Below are positions 45,618 through 55,926 of a stretch of 64,000 bases of DNA, in pieces. Every line of letters begins with the position of its first letter. The stretch's first letter is position 1. Made by a program: the position numbers and the translations under genes. Source of the stretch: Erythrobacter cryptus DSM 12079 (GTDB lineage: Bacteria > Pseudomonadota > Alphaproteobacteria > Sphingomonadales > Sphingomonadaceae); contig NZ_AUHC01000001.1 in the NCBI RefSeq assembly GCF_000422985.1, positions 62,001-126,000 of the forward strand, in the 5' to 3' direction. Below the pieces are notes generated by a model. The model was given only the letters and a program-made list of their open reading frames with translations, made no database searches and was not told where the DNA came from.

Positions 45618-45770
45618 TTAACGCTTTATGTGATTCCGATGGAGGTGCTGGATGGCTGCATCGACGTAAGCCGCTGGAACATGCGCACCAATTGCGTCAA
45701 GCGCCGCGAGTTGTTGCTCGAGGATCGTGGCAATCTTGAGGGCCAATCGTCGGTTTTCTCTGTCGACCAT
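45618..45770 (-). CDS. Small helical protein (50 aa) of unknown function
   Basis: From the ATG at MVDRENRRLALKI the product is 50 residues with regularly spaced Leu/Ala/Ile (LALKIATILEQQLAALDAI, then VPAAYVDAAIQHL), which suggests two amphipathic helices. An in-frame extension upstream of 14 codons is possible. Similar short proteins accompany MarR-like genes in sphingomonads from memory, not verified. It is the first same-strand ORF of an AT-richer segment. Confidence 0.5.
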   Translation of the reverse strand: MVDRENRRLALKIATILEQQLAALDAIGAHVPAAYVDAAIQHLHRNHIKR

Positions 45771-45933
45771 GACAACTTCCCCCCTCGCCCAGACACACCA
45801 CCTGTTTGGCATCCAACTGCGGTGGGAACATAGAAGGTATCGATTAACTTAGATCGCTAATCCTTACAGGCCGTGAATGACAGGAATGGGGGTTACCCTC
45901 AACGCCTGCGTAAAGAGAATCAGGGATAGGCAT
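45771..45933. other. AT-richer intergenic segment upstream of the small-ORF cluster
   Basis: 163 bases between ribH and the 50-aa ORF, clearly AT-richer than flanking genes (TATCGATTAACTTAGATCG and neighbours). It holds GATC/CGAT-rich short repeats that could be operator half-sites, but no clear promoter hexamers or terminator. It probably contains the promoter for the minus-strand small ORFs and MarR-like gene. Confidence 0.4.
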
Positions 45934-46353
45934 TCAGCCGAAGCGTTCGCGCAGCGCCATGAGCGCCAGAGCGGCCCTGGCCGCCTCGCCGCCCTTGTTC
46001 TTCTGCGCCGGATCGGCGCGCACCAGCGCCTGGGCCTCGTTCTCGACCGTGAGGATGCCATTGCCGATGGCGATGCCGTCCATCGTCAGCGCCATGATCG
46101 CGCGCGCGCTTTCACCGGCGACGATCTCGAAATGATAGGTCTCGCCGCGGATCACCACCCCGATGGCAACGAAGGCATCATAGCGATCGGCCTCGGCCGC
46201 GAGCGCGATCGCCCCCGGGATCTCGAGCGCGCCGGGCACGGTGAGCACCTCGACTGTGTGCCCCTCGGCCTCGAGCACGCCGCGCGCCCCGGCGATCAGC
46301 ATATCGTTGAGGTGGGGATAGAAGCGCGCTTCGACGATGAGGATATCGGCCAT
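45934..46353 (-). CDS. ribH: 6,7-dimethyl-8-ribityllumazine synthase
   Basis: 139 residues. It starts [23 protein letters not shown], then [14 protein letters not shown] near residue 40, [26 protein letters not shown] near 62 with the catalytic-region His and [21 protein letters not shown]. Condenses the ribityl pyrimidine with dihydroxybutanone phosphate in riboflavin synthesis. It begins 5 bases after ribBA ends and is co-transcribed with it, so its two substrates are linked by the operon. Confidence 0.96.
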   Translation of the reverse strand: MADILIVEARFYPHLNDMLIAGARGVLEAEGHTVEVLTVPGALEIPGAIALAAEADRYDAFVAIGVVIRGETYHFEIVAGESARAIMALTMDGIAIGNGILTVENEAQALVRADPAQKNKGGEAARAALALMALRERFG

Positions 46354-46358
46354 TGGGG

Positions 46359-47606
46359 TTACTCCGGAATCGGGTGGAAGTCCTTGATGGCAAGGCCATA
46401 GCCTTCAAGCGCCACCAGATCGGGACGGCTGTTGGAAAGCAGGATCATCTCGGTCACGCCCAGATCGGCAAGGATCTGCGAGCCGATGCCGATGTTGCGC
46501 TGTTCCTCGCCCGGCTGCCATTCGCCGGTGCCGATGCGCCCGGTGAGGATCACGATCACCCCCGAGCCATGCGCGCCGATCGCCTGCATCGCCCGCTGGA
46601 GCGTGCGCTTCCTCGGTCCGGGCCGGCCGAGCACATCATCGAAGACCGAGATCGGGTGAACACGGGCGAGGGTGGGCTCGCCGGGCACGACATGGCCTTT
46701 CTGCAGCACATAGGCCTCGTTGCCCTCGATCCGGTTGCGATAGGTGATGAGCCGCCATTGCCCGCCATAGTCCGAAGTGAAGGCGCGCTCGGACAGGCGC
46801 TCGACGAGGTGGTCGTGGCGCATCCGGTAGGCGATGAGATCGCGGATGGTGCCGATCTTGAGATCGTGCTTGCGGGCAAAGCTGATGAGATCATCGAGCC
46901 GCGCCATGGTGCCATCCTCGTTCATGATCTCGCAGATCACGCCCGAGGGGTTGAGCCCGGCGAGGCGCGAGATATCCACTGCCGCCTCGGTATGGCCGGC
47001 GCGCACCAGCGTGCCGCCGTCGCGCGCCATCAGCGGGAAGACATGGCCGGGGGTGACGATATCATCCGGGCCCTTGCTGGCATCGATCGCGACCGAAATG
47101 GTGCGCGCCCGGTCCGCCGCGGAAATGCCGGTGGTCACCCCCTCGCGCGCCTCGATCGAGACGGTGAAGGCGGTCTGCATCGCCTCACGGTTGGTGCGGC
47201 TCATCGGGGTGAGGGCGAGCTGCTCGACCCGCTCGCGGGTGAGCGCAAGGCAGATGAGCCCGCGCCCGTGGGTGGCCATGAAGTTGATCGCCTGGGGCGT
47301 GGCCATCTGCGCCGGGATGACAAGGTCGCCCTCGTTCTCGCGGTCCTCGTCATCGACGAGGATGAACATCCGCCCGTTGCGCGCCTCGTCGATGATCTCC
47401 TCGATGCTGGCGAGCACCGGACGATCGCTGGTGGCCTCGAGAAACGCCTCGAGCTTGGCGAGGGTCTCGGCGGTGGGATTCCAGCCCGGCTCGGTGCAAT
47501 CGCGCAAGGTGTTGGCATGAAGCCCGGCAGCGCGCGCGAGCCCGGCGCGGGTCATGCTGCCCGATGTGACGAGATCGCGAATGCGTGTGATGACCGATGT
47601 GTTCAT
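46359..47606 (-). CDS. ribB: HTH domain fused to dihydroxybutanone-phosphate synthase and a decayed GTP cyclohydrolase II-like domain
   Basis: 415 residues in three parts. Residues 1-62 form a Cro/XRE-like helix-turn-helix: [19 protein letters not shown] as the HTH and [15 protein letters not shown] after it. Residues 65-265 are a full RibB domain with [51 protein letters not shown] and [21 protein letters not shown]. Residues 270-415 align with RibA, but the zinc site is lost: the region after ARVH reads [12 protein letters not shown] and lacks the three cysteines. So it makes dihydroxybutanone phosphate but probably not the GTP product; another RibA must exist. A palindrome overlaps its candidate promoter. 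Confidence 0.93.
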   Translation of the reverse strand: MNTSVITRIRDLVTSGSMTRAGLARAAGLHANTLRDCTEPGWNPTAETLAKLEAFLEATSDRPVLASIEEIIDEARNGRMFILVDDEDRENEGDLVIPAQMATPQAINFMATHGRGLICLALTRERVEQLALTPMSRTNREAMQTAFTVSIEAREGVTTGISAADRARTISVAIDASKGPDDIVTPGHVFPLMARDGGTLVRAGHTEAAVDISRLAGLNPSGVICEIMNEDGTMARLDDLISFARKHDLKIGTIRDLIAYRMRHDHLVERLSERAFTSDYGGQWRLITYRNRIEGNEAYVLQKGHVVPGEPTLARVHPISVFDDVLGRPGPRKRTLQRAMQAIGAHGSGVIVILTGRIGTGEWQPGEEQRNIGIGSQILADLGVTEMILLSNSRPDLVALEGYGLAIKDFHPIPE

Positions 47607-47612
47607 GGAACG

Positions 47613-47640
47613 GCCATATCACATTGGGGTGTGATGACAA
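47613..47640 (-). promoter_or_regulatory. Candidate promoter of ribB-ribH
   Basis: TTGTCA (47640-47635), 16 bases, then TATGGC (47618-47613). The -10 box ends 6 bases before the ATG and no Shine-Dalgarno is visible, so transcription would begin at or next to the start codon, giving a leaderless mRNA. Confidence 0.5.
47618..47635. promoter_or_regulatory. Candidate operator: perfect inverted repeat upstream of ribB
   Basis: ATCACA-TTGGGG-TGTGAT on the plus strand: two 6-bp arms, exact complements, 6-bp spacer, ending 12 bases before the start codon. The sequence GTCATCACAC occurs here and again just inside the gene. It lies between the candidate -35 and -10 boxes of the promoter, a standard position for repression, and the gene product carries an HTH domain. 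Confidence 0.6.
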
Positions 47641-47740
47641 GGCGGGTGAGCGCCACGCTCGCATGCGCCGGACGCCGCGCACCACAGCGCGTTCTGCGCA
47701 GCGATGACTGGCAAGGTTGAGGGGAGAGGCTGGGTGCGGA

Positions 47741-47816
<76 letters not shown>

Positions 47817-47893
47817 ATTCCGATCCGGTCGGAAAGCGCGAGGGCCGGCGCCGCGGCGCCAAGCCCGATTCGCGTGAGGCGCTCGCATTTAGC

Positions 47894-47917
47894 GCCTTGC
47901 CGCGCGATGGCAAGGGG
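47894..47917 (-). repeat. Hairpin downstream of rodA
   Basis: CCTTGCC and GGCAAGG form a 7-bp stem with flanking GC pairs, about 20 bases after the rodA stop. No T-run follows on the minus strand, so it is a weak terminator candidate for the mre operon. Confidence 0.35.
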
Positions 47918-47937
47918 CTATTCGCCGCTTTGCCCGA

Positions 47938-49071
47938 TCACGTCACAAGGCCGCGCCGCGGGGCCTCGCGGTTCCAGCGGTTGACCATCATCAAGAGGCC
48001 GATGCAGATCATGTTGGTCATCATCGAGGAACCGCCGTGGCTCATCCACGGCAGCGGGATGCCCTTGGCCGGGGCCATGCCCATCACCATCAGCAGATTG
48101 ATGGCGATATAGAAGAAGATCGTCGCGGTTGCCCCGGCGGCAAGCAACGCGCTGAAGCGGTCCTGCGCCTCGCCTGCCACCTTCCATCCCCACCTCAAGA
48201 TCAAGGCATACATCGCCAGCACGAACAGCCCGCCCACCAGCCCCCATTCCTCGGCCATCGTGGCAAAGACGAAATCGGTGTGCGGTTCGGGCAGATAGTC
48301 GAGATGGCTCTGGGTACCGTTGTTGAAGCCCTTGCCGAAGATCCCGCCCGAGCCGATCGCGATCTTCGACTGGGCGATGTGATAGCCCGCGCCGAGCGGG
48401 TCGCTCTCGGGGTCGAGGAAGGTGGTCACCCGGGCGCGCTGGTAATCGTGGAGGGCGAAGAAATAGAGGAGCGGCGCTGCTGCCACCGCCGCGCCGCCGG
48501 CGAGCAGGAACCACCACAGGGGCAGGCCGGCAAGGAACATCACCACCACCCCGCCAAAGGCGATCGCCACCGAGGTGCCGAGATCGGGCTGCATCAGCAC
48601 CAGGCCGATCGGCAGGGCGATCAGCACCCCGGCGGGCACCACCGATCGCCAGGTGCCGATCATCCCGGCGGGCAGCATTGCATAGAAACGCGCCACCGCC
48701 AGCACCACCGCGGGCTTCATCAGCTCGGAAGGCTGGATGCGGATCGGCCCGACCTCGAGCCAGCGCTGGCTTCCCCCGCCAACCGCGCCGACGATCTCGA
48801 CCGCGAGCAACATCAGCAGCACCGCGAGATAGGCCGGATAGGTAAGCATGTCGATCGTCGGGCGCGAGAGCGCGGCGATCACCCCGGCCATCACCGCGAA
48901 CACGGCAAAGCGCAGGAAATGCGGCAGGGCAAAGGGCATCATCGCCCCGCCCCCGGCCGAATAGAGCACCAGCCCGCCAAAGCCGGTGAGCAGCAGCAGC
49001 GGGATCAGCATCTCCCACGGCTGGCGGGCGATCGGCTCGGGCACGATGCCGCGCGCGGCAAGGGTGCTCAT
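47938..49071 (-). CDS. rodA: Rod shape-determining protein RodA (SEDS glycosyltransferase)
   Basis: 377 residues with about ten membrane segments. Signature parts are GGGSQRWLEVGPIRIQPSELMKPA near residue 100, MQPDLGTSVAIAFGG near 160 with the catalytic Asp, DPLGAGYHIAQSKIAIGSGGIFGKGF near 225 and the tail GIPLPWMSHGGSSMMTNMICIGL. It polymerises glycan strands for cell elongation, paired with PBP2. It is the last gene of mreBCD-mrdA-rodA and overlaps mrdA by 4 bases. Confidence 0.97.
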   Translation of the reverse strand: MSTLAARGIVPEPIARQPWEMLIPLLLLTGFGGLVLYSAGGGAMMPFALPHFLRFAVFAVMAGVIAALSRPTIDMLTYPAYLAVLLMLLAVEIVGAVGGGSQRWLEVGPIRIQPSELMKPAVVLAVARFYAMLPAGMIGTWRSVVPAGVLIALPIGLVLMQPDLGTSVAIAFGGVVVMFLAGLPLWWFLLAGGAAVAAAPLLYFFALHDYQRARVTTFLDPESDPLGAGYHIAQSKIAIGSGGIFGKGFNNGTQSHLDYLPEPHTDFVFATMAEEWGLVGGLFVLAMYALILRWGWKVAGEAQDRFSALLAAGATATIFFYIAINLLMVMGMAPAKGIPLPWMSHGGSSMMTNMICIGLLMMVNRWNREAPRRGLVT

Positions 49072-51203
49072 CGGTTGCCCTCCGCAGGCGGGGACGGGGA
49101 GGGGGCTGCGGCCGTGGCCTCGGCCACAGGGGCAGGCTCGCCCGGCTGGGGCGAGGCGGCAGGATTGGCCTCGGGCCGCGGCGCGATCACCTGTTCGGCG
49201 ATCGCCTCGGATTGGGCCGCGGCAAGCCGCGCCTCGGCCTCGACCCGATCGAAGATCTCCTGCTCGCGCCGCGGCGGGCGGATGATGGTCGCCCCGCGCG
49301 CGGCGGCATAGGCAGCATAGCGCGCCTCGAGCCGCTGCTGCGCGGTGCCGCCCCATTGCTGCTCGAGCGCGCGCAGCGCCTCGAGCCCCTTGGCCGGATC
49401 GAACATGAAGGTCATCACGTCGCGCGCGATCGGATAGGCCGCGCCCGATCCGCCTCCGTGCTCGATCACCACCGCCCCGGCATAGCGCGGATTGTCATAG
49501 GGCGCGAAGAAGATGAACAGCCCGTGGTCGCGGTATTTCCACGGGCCCGACTTGCCGTTGGAGATCGACAGCGAGACGACCTGCGCGGTGCCGGTCTTGC
49601 CCGCCATCTGCACCCCCTCGATCGGCAGGCGCGCCCGCCCCGCGGTGCCCGGACCGTTGACCACGTCACTCATCGCCTTCCTGACATAGGCGACCTGCTC
49701 GGCGGGAAAGTCGATGGTGTCGAACCCCTTGGGGCGCGTGTCGAGCGTGAGCCGCGGCATCACGTGGTGGCCGGTGGCAAGGCGCGCCGCCATCACTGCC
49801 AATTGCAGCGGATTGGCAAGCATGTAGCCTTGGCCGATGGTGGCGTTGACCGTGTCGAACGTCTGCCATTCGCGCCCCCATTTCTTCAGCTTCCAGGCCG
49901 GATCGGGCACGGTGCCATAAAACTGGCTGATCACGGGCAAGGGAAATTCCTGCCCAAGCCCGCAGCGCCGCGCCATCGCCGCGATCGGGTCCATGCCGAT
50001 CCGCTGGGCCATGGCGTAGAAATAGACATCGCAGCTCTGGTAGATCGCCTTGGCCATGTTGACCTGGCCGTGGCCGCGCCGGTTCCAGCAGCCGAACACC
50101 CGGTTGCCGACCCTGAGCCCGCCGCCGCAGAACACGGTTTCCTCCGGATCGATGCCGGCTTCCATCAGCGCCATCGAGACCATCGGCTTGACCGTCGATC
50201 CGGGGGGATAGAGGCCCTTCAACACCTTGTTGCGCAGCGGCACCCGCTCGTCCTCACGCAGCATGGCATATTCCACCCCGCCGATCCCGTCGGAGAAGGA
50301 ATTGGGATCAAAGCTCGGCATCGAGGCCATGCACAGAAGGTCGCCGGTGTTGCAGTCCATCACCACCACCGAGCCGCTTTCAAGCCCGATGCGGCGCGCG
50401 GCATAGTCCTGCAGCGGGCCATCGATGGTCAGGCGCACCGCCTTGCCTTGCACGTCCTCGCGGGTTTCAAGATCGCGCACGATCCGCCCGCCCGCCGTGA
50501 CCTCAACCCGGCGCGCGCCGGGGATGCCGCGCAGCTGCTTTTCAAACTGCTTTTCAAGCCCATCCTTGCCGATCTTGAAGCCCGGTGTGTAGAGCAGCGG
50601 ATTGGGGTCCTTCTCGTATTCCTCGGCCGAGGCCGGGCCGACATAGCCAATGAGGTGGCCGACGCTCGAGGCGGTGGGGTAGAAGCGCGAGAAGCCGCGC
50701 TGGGGCACCACCCCCGGCAGATCGGGCAGGCGCACGCTGAGCGCGGCGAATTTTTCGTAATCAAGCCCGCTTGCCACCTCGACCGGCTGAAACCCGCGCG
50801 CGCTTGCGAGCTTGTGCTTGATGTCGGCGATGCGCGTGGGCGCCAGCGCGAGGAGCTCGCCGAGCTGGTCGATCGTGCCTTCCGGGTCGCTCAGGCGCTC
50901 GGGGATGACATCGACGCGGAAATCGGCGCGGTTGGAGGCGAGCGGGGCGCCGTTGCGATCGAGGATCCAGCCGCGCCGCGGCGGGATCAGGGTGAGGTTG
51001 ACCCGATTGCTTTCGGATTGCAGCCGGTATTTCTCGTTCTCGGCCACCGCGAGATAGCCGAGCCTCAGCGCCAGCAGCACCCCGATCCCGCCCTGGATCC
51101 CGGCGATAAGCACGGCGCGACGCTCGAAACTGCTGCGCAGGATCGAGGCACTGACATGGCGGGCGGGACGCTCGGCTCCGCGCGACAGGAACGGGATCTT
51201 CAT
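49068..51203 (-). CDS. mrdA: Penicillin-binding protein 2 (transpeptidase)
   Basis: 711 residues. One N-terminal membrane anchor (RRAVLIAGIQGGIGVLLALRLGYLAV) precedes the PBP dimerisation domain. The transpeptidase domain has the active serine in YPPGSTVKPMVSM near residue 335, the second motif near YQSCDVYF and GKTGTAQV near 545. The C-terminal ~90 residues are an extra Ala/Pro/Glu-rich tail (ARLAAAQSEAIAEQVIAPRPEANP) longer than in E. coli PBP2. It cross-links peptidoglycan during elongation. Overlaps mreD by 1 base and rodA by 4. Confidence 0.97.
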   Translation of the reverse strand: MKIPFLSRGAERPARHVSASILRSSFERRAVLIAGIQGGIGVLLALRLGYLAVAENEKYRLQSESNRVNLTLIPPRRGWILDRNGAPLASNRADFRVDVIPERLSDPEGTIDQLGELLALAPTRIADIKHKLASARGFQPVEVASGLDYEKFAALSVRLPDLPGVVPQRGFSRFYPTASSVGHLIGYVGPASAEEYEKDPNPLLYTPGFKIGKDGLEKQFEKQLRGIPGARRVEVTAGGRIVRDLETREDVQGKAVRLTIDGPLQDYAARRIGLESGSVVVMDCNTGDLLCMASMPSFDPNSFSDGIGGVEYAMLREDERVPLRNKVLKGLYPPGSTVKPMVSMALMEAGIDPEETVFCGGGLRVGNRVFGCWNRRGHGQVNMAKAIYQSCDVYFYAMAQRIGMDPIAAMARRCGLGQEFPLPVISQFYGTVPDPAWKLKKWGREWQTFDTVNATIGQGYMLANPLQLAVMAARLATGHHVMPRLTLDTRPKGFDTIDFPAEQVAYVRKAMSDVVNGPGTAGRARLPIEGVQMAGKTGTAQVVSLSISNGKSGPWKYRDHGLFIFFAPYDNPRYAGAVVIEHGGGSGAAYPIARDVMTFMFDPAKGLEALRALEQQWGGTAQQRLEARYAAYAAARGATIIRPPRREQEIFDRVEAEARLAAAQSEAIAEQVIAPRPEANPAASPQPGEPAPVAEATAAAPSPSPPAEGNR

Positions 51204-51760
51204 CAGTCGATCCTGCGTGCCCGGGCGAGGCGGAAGCGGTCAAGACGGGCGACCATGCGCGCCAATATTGGATAGAGCAGCACCGACAGCAAGGCCTGCG
51301 GCCAGGCCACTTCAAGCATTTCCCTGGTCACCGGCGCGCCCGACAGCAGCAGGCAGGCGAGCCAATAGGCCACAAGCAGCACCGCGGCGGTGAACCAGTC
51401 GTGCCAGAAGTCGCGCCAGGGAAAGCGCGCCTCGATCAGCTCGATCGCGATCATGGCGAGCGACCACAGCAGGATGGCGCTACCGAAGGGCTGGCCGCTC
51501 AGCAGATCGTCAAAGGCGCCGAGCGGCAGCCCGGCCCACAGCGGCAGCAGGCCGGGGCGCACCAGGCGCCAGGCCAGCAGCATGATGAAGCCGAGCGGGG
51601 GGGCAAGCGGCATCACGTCGGCGATCAGCAGCACCGGCAGGGCCGAGGCGAGCATGATCGAGAGATAGGGCACGCTGTGCACCCGCCAGGGTGAGGGCGC
51701 GCGGTTGATCTGCTGGCGATAGGTGGTGCCCCGCGCCCGTGGGCCACGCGTGGCCATCAT
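51203..51760 (-). CDS. mreD: Rod shape-determining protein MreD
   Basis: 185 residues with five membrane segments; the middle has GFIMLLAWRLVRPGLLPLWAGLPLGAFDDLLSGQPFGSAILLWSL, characteristic of MreD. It sits in the membrane with MreC and helps connect MreB filaments to the wall synthases. It starts in a 4-base overlap with mreC (ATGA) and ends in a 1-base overlap with mrdA. A second ATG follows directly. Confidence 0.93.
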   Translation of the reverse strand: MMATRGPRARGTTYRQQINRAPSPWRVHSVPYLSIMLASALPVLLIADVMPLAPPLGFIMLLAWRLVRPGLLPLWAGLPLGAFDDLLSGQPFGSAILLWSLAMIAIELIEARFPWRDFWHDWFTAAVLLVAYWLACLLLSGAPVTREMLEVAWPQALLSVLLYPILARMVARLDRFRLARARRID

Positions 51761-52728
51761 TCCCCGGCCGCCTCTGCCGATGGGGGCGCAGACCCCGCGC
51801 CGCTTGCGGGCGATGAGGCCGGGCGCGGCGGGGTCTGCGGTGCATCGGCAGCGCTGAGCGGGGCGCCGGAGAGCACCGCCACCGCGGCGGGCTGATGGAT
51901 CGGTTCGACCGCGACATAGGTGGTCGCGGCAGGTTCGGCCACCAGCCGGGCGATCGCGCCATCCGGGGTGAGCTGCGCCACCACCGCCACCGCCACCCCG
52001 GGCCGGTAATAGCCGCCGGCACCGCTCGTCACCATGAGGTCGCCCGGCTTCAGGGGGTTGACCCCGAGATTGACCAGCCGGATCCGCAGCATCCCGTCAC
52101 CCCGCCCTTCGGCAAAGGCGATCACATCGTCGCGGGCGCGGCGCACCGGCACCACGCTCTCGCTGTCGGTGAGCAGCAGCACCCGCGCGGAGATCAGCCC
52201 GGTCTCGAGCACCCGCCCGATGAGGCCGCGATCGGAGACCACCGGCATTCCCGGCGCAACCCCCTGGCGCGAGCCTGCGCCCAGATAGGCATGGCGCCGG
52301 GCGCTGGTGGCGCTCGAGCCGACGAGCCGCGCGGTCGCCACGGGGCGCACCGGATCGTCGGCAAGGCCCAGCAGGCCCTTGAGGCGCCGGTTCTCGGCCT
52401 TGATCGCCTCGGCCTCGGCGAGGCGCACCCGGGCAAGTTCCACCTCGGCCCGTAGGCGCGCGTTCTGGCGCCCGGCGTCAAGATAGGCGGCGATGCCGGC
52501 GATAAGTCCCTGCGCGCCGCCGCGGGTGGCCGCGCTCACCTCGCCGGCGGGGGCGACCACATCGCGCGCGGCGCTCCGCAAGGGGGCAAAGGCGGCCGGC
52601 TGCCACAGCGAGAGCGCAAGCAGCACCAGGCCCAGCAAGGCGCCCGCACCGGCCATGAGATAGCCGGTGAACAGCGAGAACTGTGCCTTCTTCGAAAAGC
52701 CCGAAAGGCGCTTAGCGGGGGGCGCCAT
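51757..52728 (-). CDS. mreC: Rod shape-determining protein MreC
   Basis: 323 residues. A short basic N-terminus, one membrane segment (YLMAGAGALLGLVLLALSLW near 20), a coiled coil (ARLRAEVELARVRLAEAEAIKAENRRLKGLLGL near 90-120) and a two-domain beta fold with SQQGVAPGMPVVSDRGLIGRV-like text near 155 match MreC. The C-terminal ~45 residues are Pro/Ala/Ser-rich. Periplasmic scaffold of the elongasome. It starts 51 bases after mreB. Confidence 0.95.
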   Translation of the reverse strand: MAPPAKRLSGFSKKAQFSLFTGYLMAGAGALLGLVLLALSLWQPAAFAPLRSAARDVVAPAGEVSAATRGGAQGLIAGIAAYLDAGRQNARLRAEVELARVRLAEAEAIKAENRRLKGLLGLADDPVRPVATARLVGSSATSARRHAYLGAGSRQGVAPGMPVVSDRGLIGRVLETGLISARVLLLTDSESVVPVRRARDDVIAFAEGRGDGMLRIRLVNLGVNPLKPGDLMVTSGAGGYYRPGVAVAVVAQLTPDGAIARLVAEPAATTYVAVEPIHQPAAVAVLSGAPLSAADAPQTPPRPASSPASGAGSAPPSAEAAGE

Positions 52729-52779
52729 GGCCTTGTCGTCCCTTCTGCCAGATCAGCCCGGCCTCATTGCCGAACCGGC

Positions 52780-54027
<1,248 letters not shown>

Positions 54028-55917
54028 ATGCCCGAAATCCGCCGCCTTCCTGTCCATCTGGTCAACCGCATCGCCGCGGGCGAGGTGGTCGAGCGCCCGG
54101 CCGCGGCGCTCAAGGAGCTGATCGAGAACGCCATCGATGCCGGTGCAGGGCGAATCGGGGTGGTGCTGGCCGAAGGCGGGCTTGGCGCGATCGAGGTGGT
54201 CGATGACGGCTGCGGCATGGCGCCTGGCGAGGTCGCCCTCGCGCTCGAGCGCCATGCCACCTCCAAGCTCCCCGATTCGCTGATCGGCGCGGACGGCGCG
54301 ATCGAGCGGGTGATGAGCCTCGGTTTTCGCGGCGAGGCGCTGCCCAGCATCGCCAGCGTTGCGCGCCTCACCATCGAAAGCCGCCCGGCCGGGGCGGGCG
54401 AGGGCTGGCGCCGGGTGGTCGATCACGGCGCGCTGGTCTTTGATGGCCCCGCCGGTGTGCCCCCGGGCACGCGGGTGCGGGTCGAGGAGCTGTTCGCCAA
54501 GGTGCCCGCGCGGCGCAAGTTCCTGCGCTCGGCCCGCAGCGAATATGCCGCCTGCCTCGATGTGGTGCGGCGCCTTGCCATGGCCCGTCCCGGGATCGGC
54601 TTTGCCCTTGAAACCCTGGCCGAGGGCGCGCGGCGCAAGGTGCTGGCGCTGCAGGCGGGCGAGGACATGGCCACCCGCATCGCCCGGATCGTCGCGCCCG
54701 AGATGAAGGACAATGCGCTTGCCATTGAATGCACCCGCGAAACCCCGCACGGGGTGATGCGCCTTTCGGGCCTTGCCGGACTGCCGACCTGGAACCGCGG
54801 CGTTGCCGATCACCAATATCTGTTCGTCAATGGCCGCCCGGTCAAGGACCGCCTGCTCGCCGGGGCGGTGCGCGGGGCCTATGCCGACATGCTGGCGCGT
54901 GATCGCCACGCGGTGCTGGCGCTGTTTCTCGAGCTTCCGCCCGAGGATGTCGATGTCAATGTCCACCCGGCCAAGACCGAGGTCCGTTTCCGCGATGCCG
55001 CCGGCGTGCGCGGCTTCATCGTCTCGGGGCTAAGGCAGGCGCTCGCCACCGGCGACCGGCGCAGCGCCCAGGGGCCTGACCGTGCGGCAATGGCGCGCTG
55101 GCAGGCCGAGCCGGTGGCACAGGAGGCGCCGGCGGCACAGGAGGCGTCAGCGGCTGGGGCGCCGGTGCTCCAGAGCATCTTTGCGGGCCGCGACTGGAGC
55201 GCGGCGCGCCCCGGAGTGGGCGAGGCCCGCCCGGCCTGGCAGGCGCCGGCACCGCTCGCGGCGGCAGCGCCGCAGGGCCGTGCCGAACCGTCCGCGCCGC
55301 TGCCTGAGGAGGCGCGCCAATACCCCCTCGGCATCGCCCGCGGGCAAGTGGCCAACACCTATATCATCGCCGAGGCGGCCGATGGGCTCGTGCTGGTCGA
55401 TCAGCACGCCGCGCACGAGCGGCTGGTGCTCGAACGCCTGCGCGCCGCCGGCGCGGACGCAGCCCTGCGCCGCAGCCAGGCGCTGCTGGTGCCCGATGTG
55501 GTCGAGCTGGACGAGCTTGATTGCGACCGGCTCGAGCAAGCTGCCGAGGGGCTGGCGCGCTATGGCCTGGTGATCGAGCGCTTCGGCCCCGCGGCGATGC
55601 TGGTGCGCGCGCTGCCCGCGCCGATCGCCGAGGCGGATTCCGCTCGGCTGCTGCGCGATCTTGCCGATGACATTGCCCGGCACGGCGCGCAGGAAGACAG
55701 CGGTGCGCTGCTGCTCGCCGAGCGGCTCGATCACGTGCTCGCCACCATGGCCTGCCACGGCTCGGTGCGGGCCGGGCGGGCCTTGAGCGTCGCCGAGATG
55801 AACGCGCTCTTGCGCGAGATGGAAGCCACACCGCGCTCAGGCCAGTGCAACCACGGGCGCCCGACCTGGGTGAAGCTGTCGATGGCAGACGTCGAAAAGC
55901 TGTTCGGGCGGCACTGA
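54028..55917 (+). CDS. mutL: DNA mismatch repair protein MutL (endonuclease type)
   Basis: 629 residues. N-terminal GHKL ATPase: AAGEVVERPAAALKELIENAIDAGA near 17, DDGCGM near 54, GFRGEALPSIASV near 95 and, later, VNVHPAKTEVRF near 312. A Pro/Ala-rich linker of about 80 residues follows. The C-terminal domain has DQHAAHERLVLE near 459, an exact DQHA-x2-E-x4-E endonuclease motif, plus ACHGSVR and QCNHGRP. So this MutL should nick DNA itself, as expected in bacteria without MutH. Upstream open frame was ignored. Confidence 0.96.
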   Translation: MPEIRRLPVHLVNRIAAGEVVERPAAALKELIENAIDAGAGRIGVVLAEGGLGAIEVVDDGCGMAPGEVALALERHATSKLPDSLIGADGAIERVMSLGFRGEALPSIASVARLTIESRPAGAGEGWRRVVDHGALVFDGPAGVPPGTRVRVEELFAKVPARRKFLRSARSEYAACLDVVRRLAMARPGIGFALETLAEGARRKVLALQAGEDMATRIARIVAPEMKDNALAIECTRETPHGVMRLSGLAGLPTWNRGVADHQYLFVNGRPVKDRLLAGAVRGAYADMLARDRHAVLALFLELPPEDVDVNVHPAKTEVRFRDAAGVRGFIVSGLRQALATGDRRSAQGPDRAAMARWQAEPVAQEAPAAQEASAAGAPVLQSIFAGRDWSAARPGVGEARPAWQAPAPLAAAAPQGRAEPSAPLPEEARQYPLGIARGQVANTYIIAEAADGLVLVDQHAAHERLVLERLRAAGADAALRRSQALLVPDVVELDELDCDRLEQAAEGLARYGLVIERFGPAAMLVRALPAPIAEADSARLLRDLADDIARHGAQEDSGALLLAERLDHVLATMACHGSVRAGRALSVAEMNALLREMEATPRSGQCNHGRPTWVKLSMADVEKLFGRH

Positions 55918-55926
55918 GCGCGAGGC

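Noticed and set aside
47607..47740. FMN riboswitch upstream of ribB
   Set aside because: The 134 bases between ribB and the tRNA show no conserved RFN-type sequence blocks; instead a palindrome overlaps the promoter.
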